This document shows, piece after piece, positions 6,432-7,987 of a stretch of 7,987 nt of DNA (positions within the stretch are counted from its first letter, which is position 1; each line of letters starts with the position of its first letter). The stretch spans positions 5,141-13,127 of the forward strand of contig DBRW01000077.1 of NCBI GenBank assembly GCA_002306075.1, read 5' to 3'. Source of the DNA: Synergistaceae bacterium UBA1358 (GTDB lineage: Bacteria > Synergistota > Synergistia > Synergistales > Synergistaceae). Below the pieces are notes generated by a model. It saw nothing but the letters and a program-made list of their open reading frames with translations, was not told the origin of the DNA and made no database searches. Both the position numbers and the translations under genes were made by a program.

Positions 6432-7987
6432 GATGACCAAGGCGCAGATAGCTGTCCATAGATCTGTTGCGGATGAGCTTGTAGGGAAACTGCAGGCGCT
6501 GGGATGCTGCGAATTTACCGGAGAGTGCGTTGGTGAGGCCGACAGCGCGGCGATGGCCCGCCTGAGGGCCAGACAGCGCCAGATTGACGAGCTTCTCAGC
6601 GATGTAAGGTTTACGGTGCGCCTTCTCGAACCGTTTGAAACAAACAAGAGCAGCTCATTTGCCAGGATGTTGGGAAATGTCCCGACGATCGGGCTTTCCG
6701 AGCTTGAGGCCAGGACTGACGAAGAGAAGTTCAGAGCTTTTGTCGCCGACCTCAGGGAAAAGGAGAGGAAGTCCACCGAGATAAGGGCCGAGATCTCCAG
6801 GCTCAAAGGTCTTCTTGCGCAGTCGATGCTGCTTGGTTCCATCAAATATCCCCTTGAATTTTTTACTGCCGGCACTGAATTTGTCGGGGGAGCTGTCTAT
6901 TCAGTATCCAAAGCGTCAGCTGACGCGTTCATTTCAAAGGTCGTATCTGAGCTCGGAGACCTTGCCGAATATCAGAAGCTTCCCGAAAACGATAAAGACA
7001 CCGTCTCAACGTTCGCGATACTCTTCAGGAAATCAGACTTTGAAAAAGTGCAGGCCGCCGCAGCCGAATTTTATGCGGGAAGGATCGACGTGCCGAAAGA
7101 TTTCGTTCTGACTGCCGAAGAGGAACGCAGCAGGCTTACCGCCGGGATCGAAAAGGCAGAGAAGGAAGAGGCCCTTCTGTGCGCCGAGATATCCTCCATG
7201 GCCGACGAGGGGCTTGAGATGGCCCGTTACTACGGAGACTACTGGGGCATCCTGAGCGACAGGATAGGCTCGATGATCTCCGGGATCCCAACGGAAGATG
7301 TTTTCATCTGGACTTTCTGGATACCCAAAGAGTATCTGGAGAAAGTGACGCGGGCCCTCAAACCTTATGAGGAGCTTACGGAGGCTTCTCTGATCGAGCC
7401 CGACGAAGACGAGGTGCCGCCGACCCTGCTGAAAAACCCGGGCTGGTCGTCCTCGATGGAGCCGCTCACCCTGATGTACGGAACGCCCACTTACGGGGGA
7501 ACGGATCCGACGTCTCTGATGGCGCCGTTCTTCTTCCTGTTCCTGGGGATGTGTTTCGGCGACGCGGGATACGGCCTGCTGCTGAGCGGAGTATTCGGTT
7601 ACTTTTTGGTCAGGCATCAGCTTAATCCCGTCCTGCGCAAATTTTTCGTCATGCTCACGATAGGCATGCTGTGTTCCGTCGTTGTCGGAGCCGTCACGGG
7701 ATCATGGTTCGGCGACAGCGTTACGGCGTTCCCGTTCATGAGGCCGCTTGCCCCGCTGGCCGGCGCGATGCAGTTCCTCGATCCGATGAACGACCCGATG
7801 ACGCTGCTCACTATCTCGCTCGGACTGGGGTTCGTACAGGTGATCTTCGGCCTGATCATAGCCTTCAGGAGCAGCTGGAAGAACGGCGACTACGTTGGGG
7901 CACTCGCTGACAACGGCGGGTGGATCCTCTTCCTGTGCGGTCTTCTCCTGACGGGACTTTCCGCTTCCGGCAAAATAGGCGGACCTG
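6418..7987 (+). CDS. ntpI: V/A-type ATP synthase subunit I (subunit a), 3' partial
   Basis: Stator membrane subunit of the V/A-type rotary ATPase. Its cytoplasmic half anchors the peripheral stalks, and its membrane half forms the ion half-channels against the c-ring. The frame is open to the window end, showing 523 of an expected 600-660 or more residues. Residues 1-330 are soluble, with two charged, probably coiled-coil stretches (about 45-75 and 95-135). The family signature follows: PPTLLKNP (334-341), LMYGTPTYGGTDPT (352-365) and FLFLGMCFGDAGYG (373-386). About five hydrophobic segments are visible, near 366-381, 385-400, 408-432, 461-483 and 500-518. The last helices, including the essential channel Arg, lie beyond the window, so Na+ or H+ specificity cannot be judged. 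It overlaps ntpF by 14 bases, consistent with translational coupling. Subunits K/L, E, C and the catalytic genes should follow. Function is confident from the DPT and GDAGYG signature. Confidence 0.96.
   Translation, partial: MALAEMTKAQIAVHRSVADELVGKLQALGCCEFTGECVGEADSAAMARLRARQRQIDELLSDVRFTVRLLEPFETNKSSSFARMLGNVPTIGLSELEARTDEEKFRAFVADLREKERKSTEIRAEISRLKGLLAQSMLLGSIKYPLEFFTAGTEFVGGAVYSVSKASADAFISKVVSELGDLAEYQKLPENDKDTVSTFAILFRKSDFEKVQAAAAEFYAGRIDVPKDFVLTAEEERSRLTAGIEKAEKEEALLCAEISSMADEGLEMARYYGDYWGILSDRIGSMISGIPTEDVFIWTFWIPKEYLEKVTRALKPYEELTEASLIEPDEDEVPPTLLKNPGWSSSMEPLTLMYGTPTYGGTDPTSLMAPFFFLFLGMCFGDAGYGLLLSGVFGYFLVRHQLNPVLRKFFVMLTIGMLCSVVVGAVTGSWFGDSVTAFPFMRPLAPLAGAMQFLDPMNDPMTLLTISLGLGFVQVIFGLIIAFRSSWKNGDYVGALADNGGWILFLCGLLLTGLSASGKIGGP

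Noticed and set aside
6084..6875. A 263-residue open frame on the - strand opposite ntpF/ntpI
   Set aside because: It spans the overlap of two clear + strand genes, has low-complexity Ser/Leu/Arg composition and no ribosome site or family motif.

Overview
The window holds two neighbouring housekeeping loci on the + strand: the end of an AddAB-type (RecBCD-like) recombination helicase-nuclease operon, and the start of a rotary V/A-type ATPase operon. Four protein genes account for nearly all of it. All read left to right, and the only real gap is about 170 bases between the two operons.

Region by region: bases 1-2313 are the 3' part of an AddB-like gene whose start lies left of the window. 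It encodes a degenerate helicase-like region followed by a PD-(D/E)XK nuclease with a four-cysteine iron-sulfur pattern. Bases 2303-5932 are a complete AddA-like gene (UvrD/SF1A helicase plus C-terminal PD-(D/E)XK nuclease) that overlaps addB by 11 bases. Bases 5933-6104 are AT-rich and hold a strong sigma-70-type promoter (TTGACG, 17 bases, TAAAAT), a small palindrome near the predicted transcript start, and a strong Shine-Dalgarno. Bases 6105-6431 encode the small coiled-coil peripheral-stalk subunit (G/H, NtpF-like). It overlaps by 14 bases the start of the large membrane subunit I (NtpI/subunit a), which runs off the right end.

How they work together: AddA and AddB would form one heterodimer that unwinds and resects double-strand breaks to produce 3' ends for RecA. 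The overlap suggests they are translated together in equal amounts. The stalk subunit and subunit I are the first two genes of an ATPase operon in the order known from Thermus and Enterococcus (G/F, I, K/L, E, C, ...). The remaining genes are expected to the right of the window.

Organism: a bacterium with moderately high GC, heavy use of AGG (Arg) and ATA (Ile) codons, an AddAB system and a bacterial V-type ATPase. This combination fits Synergistota (Cloacibacillus/Synergistes-like) best. That is an inference from gene content and codon style, not a proven identification. I see no mobile element, CRISPR array, RNA gene or defence island, and no clearly undescribed system. The points most worth a second look are the iron-sulfur cysteine set in the AddA-like protein as well as in AddB, and the promoter evidence that moves the first ATPase start to a TTG at 6105.
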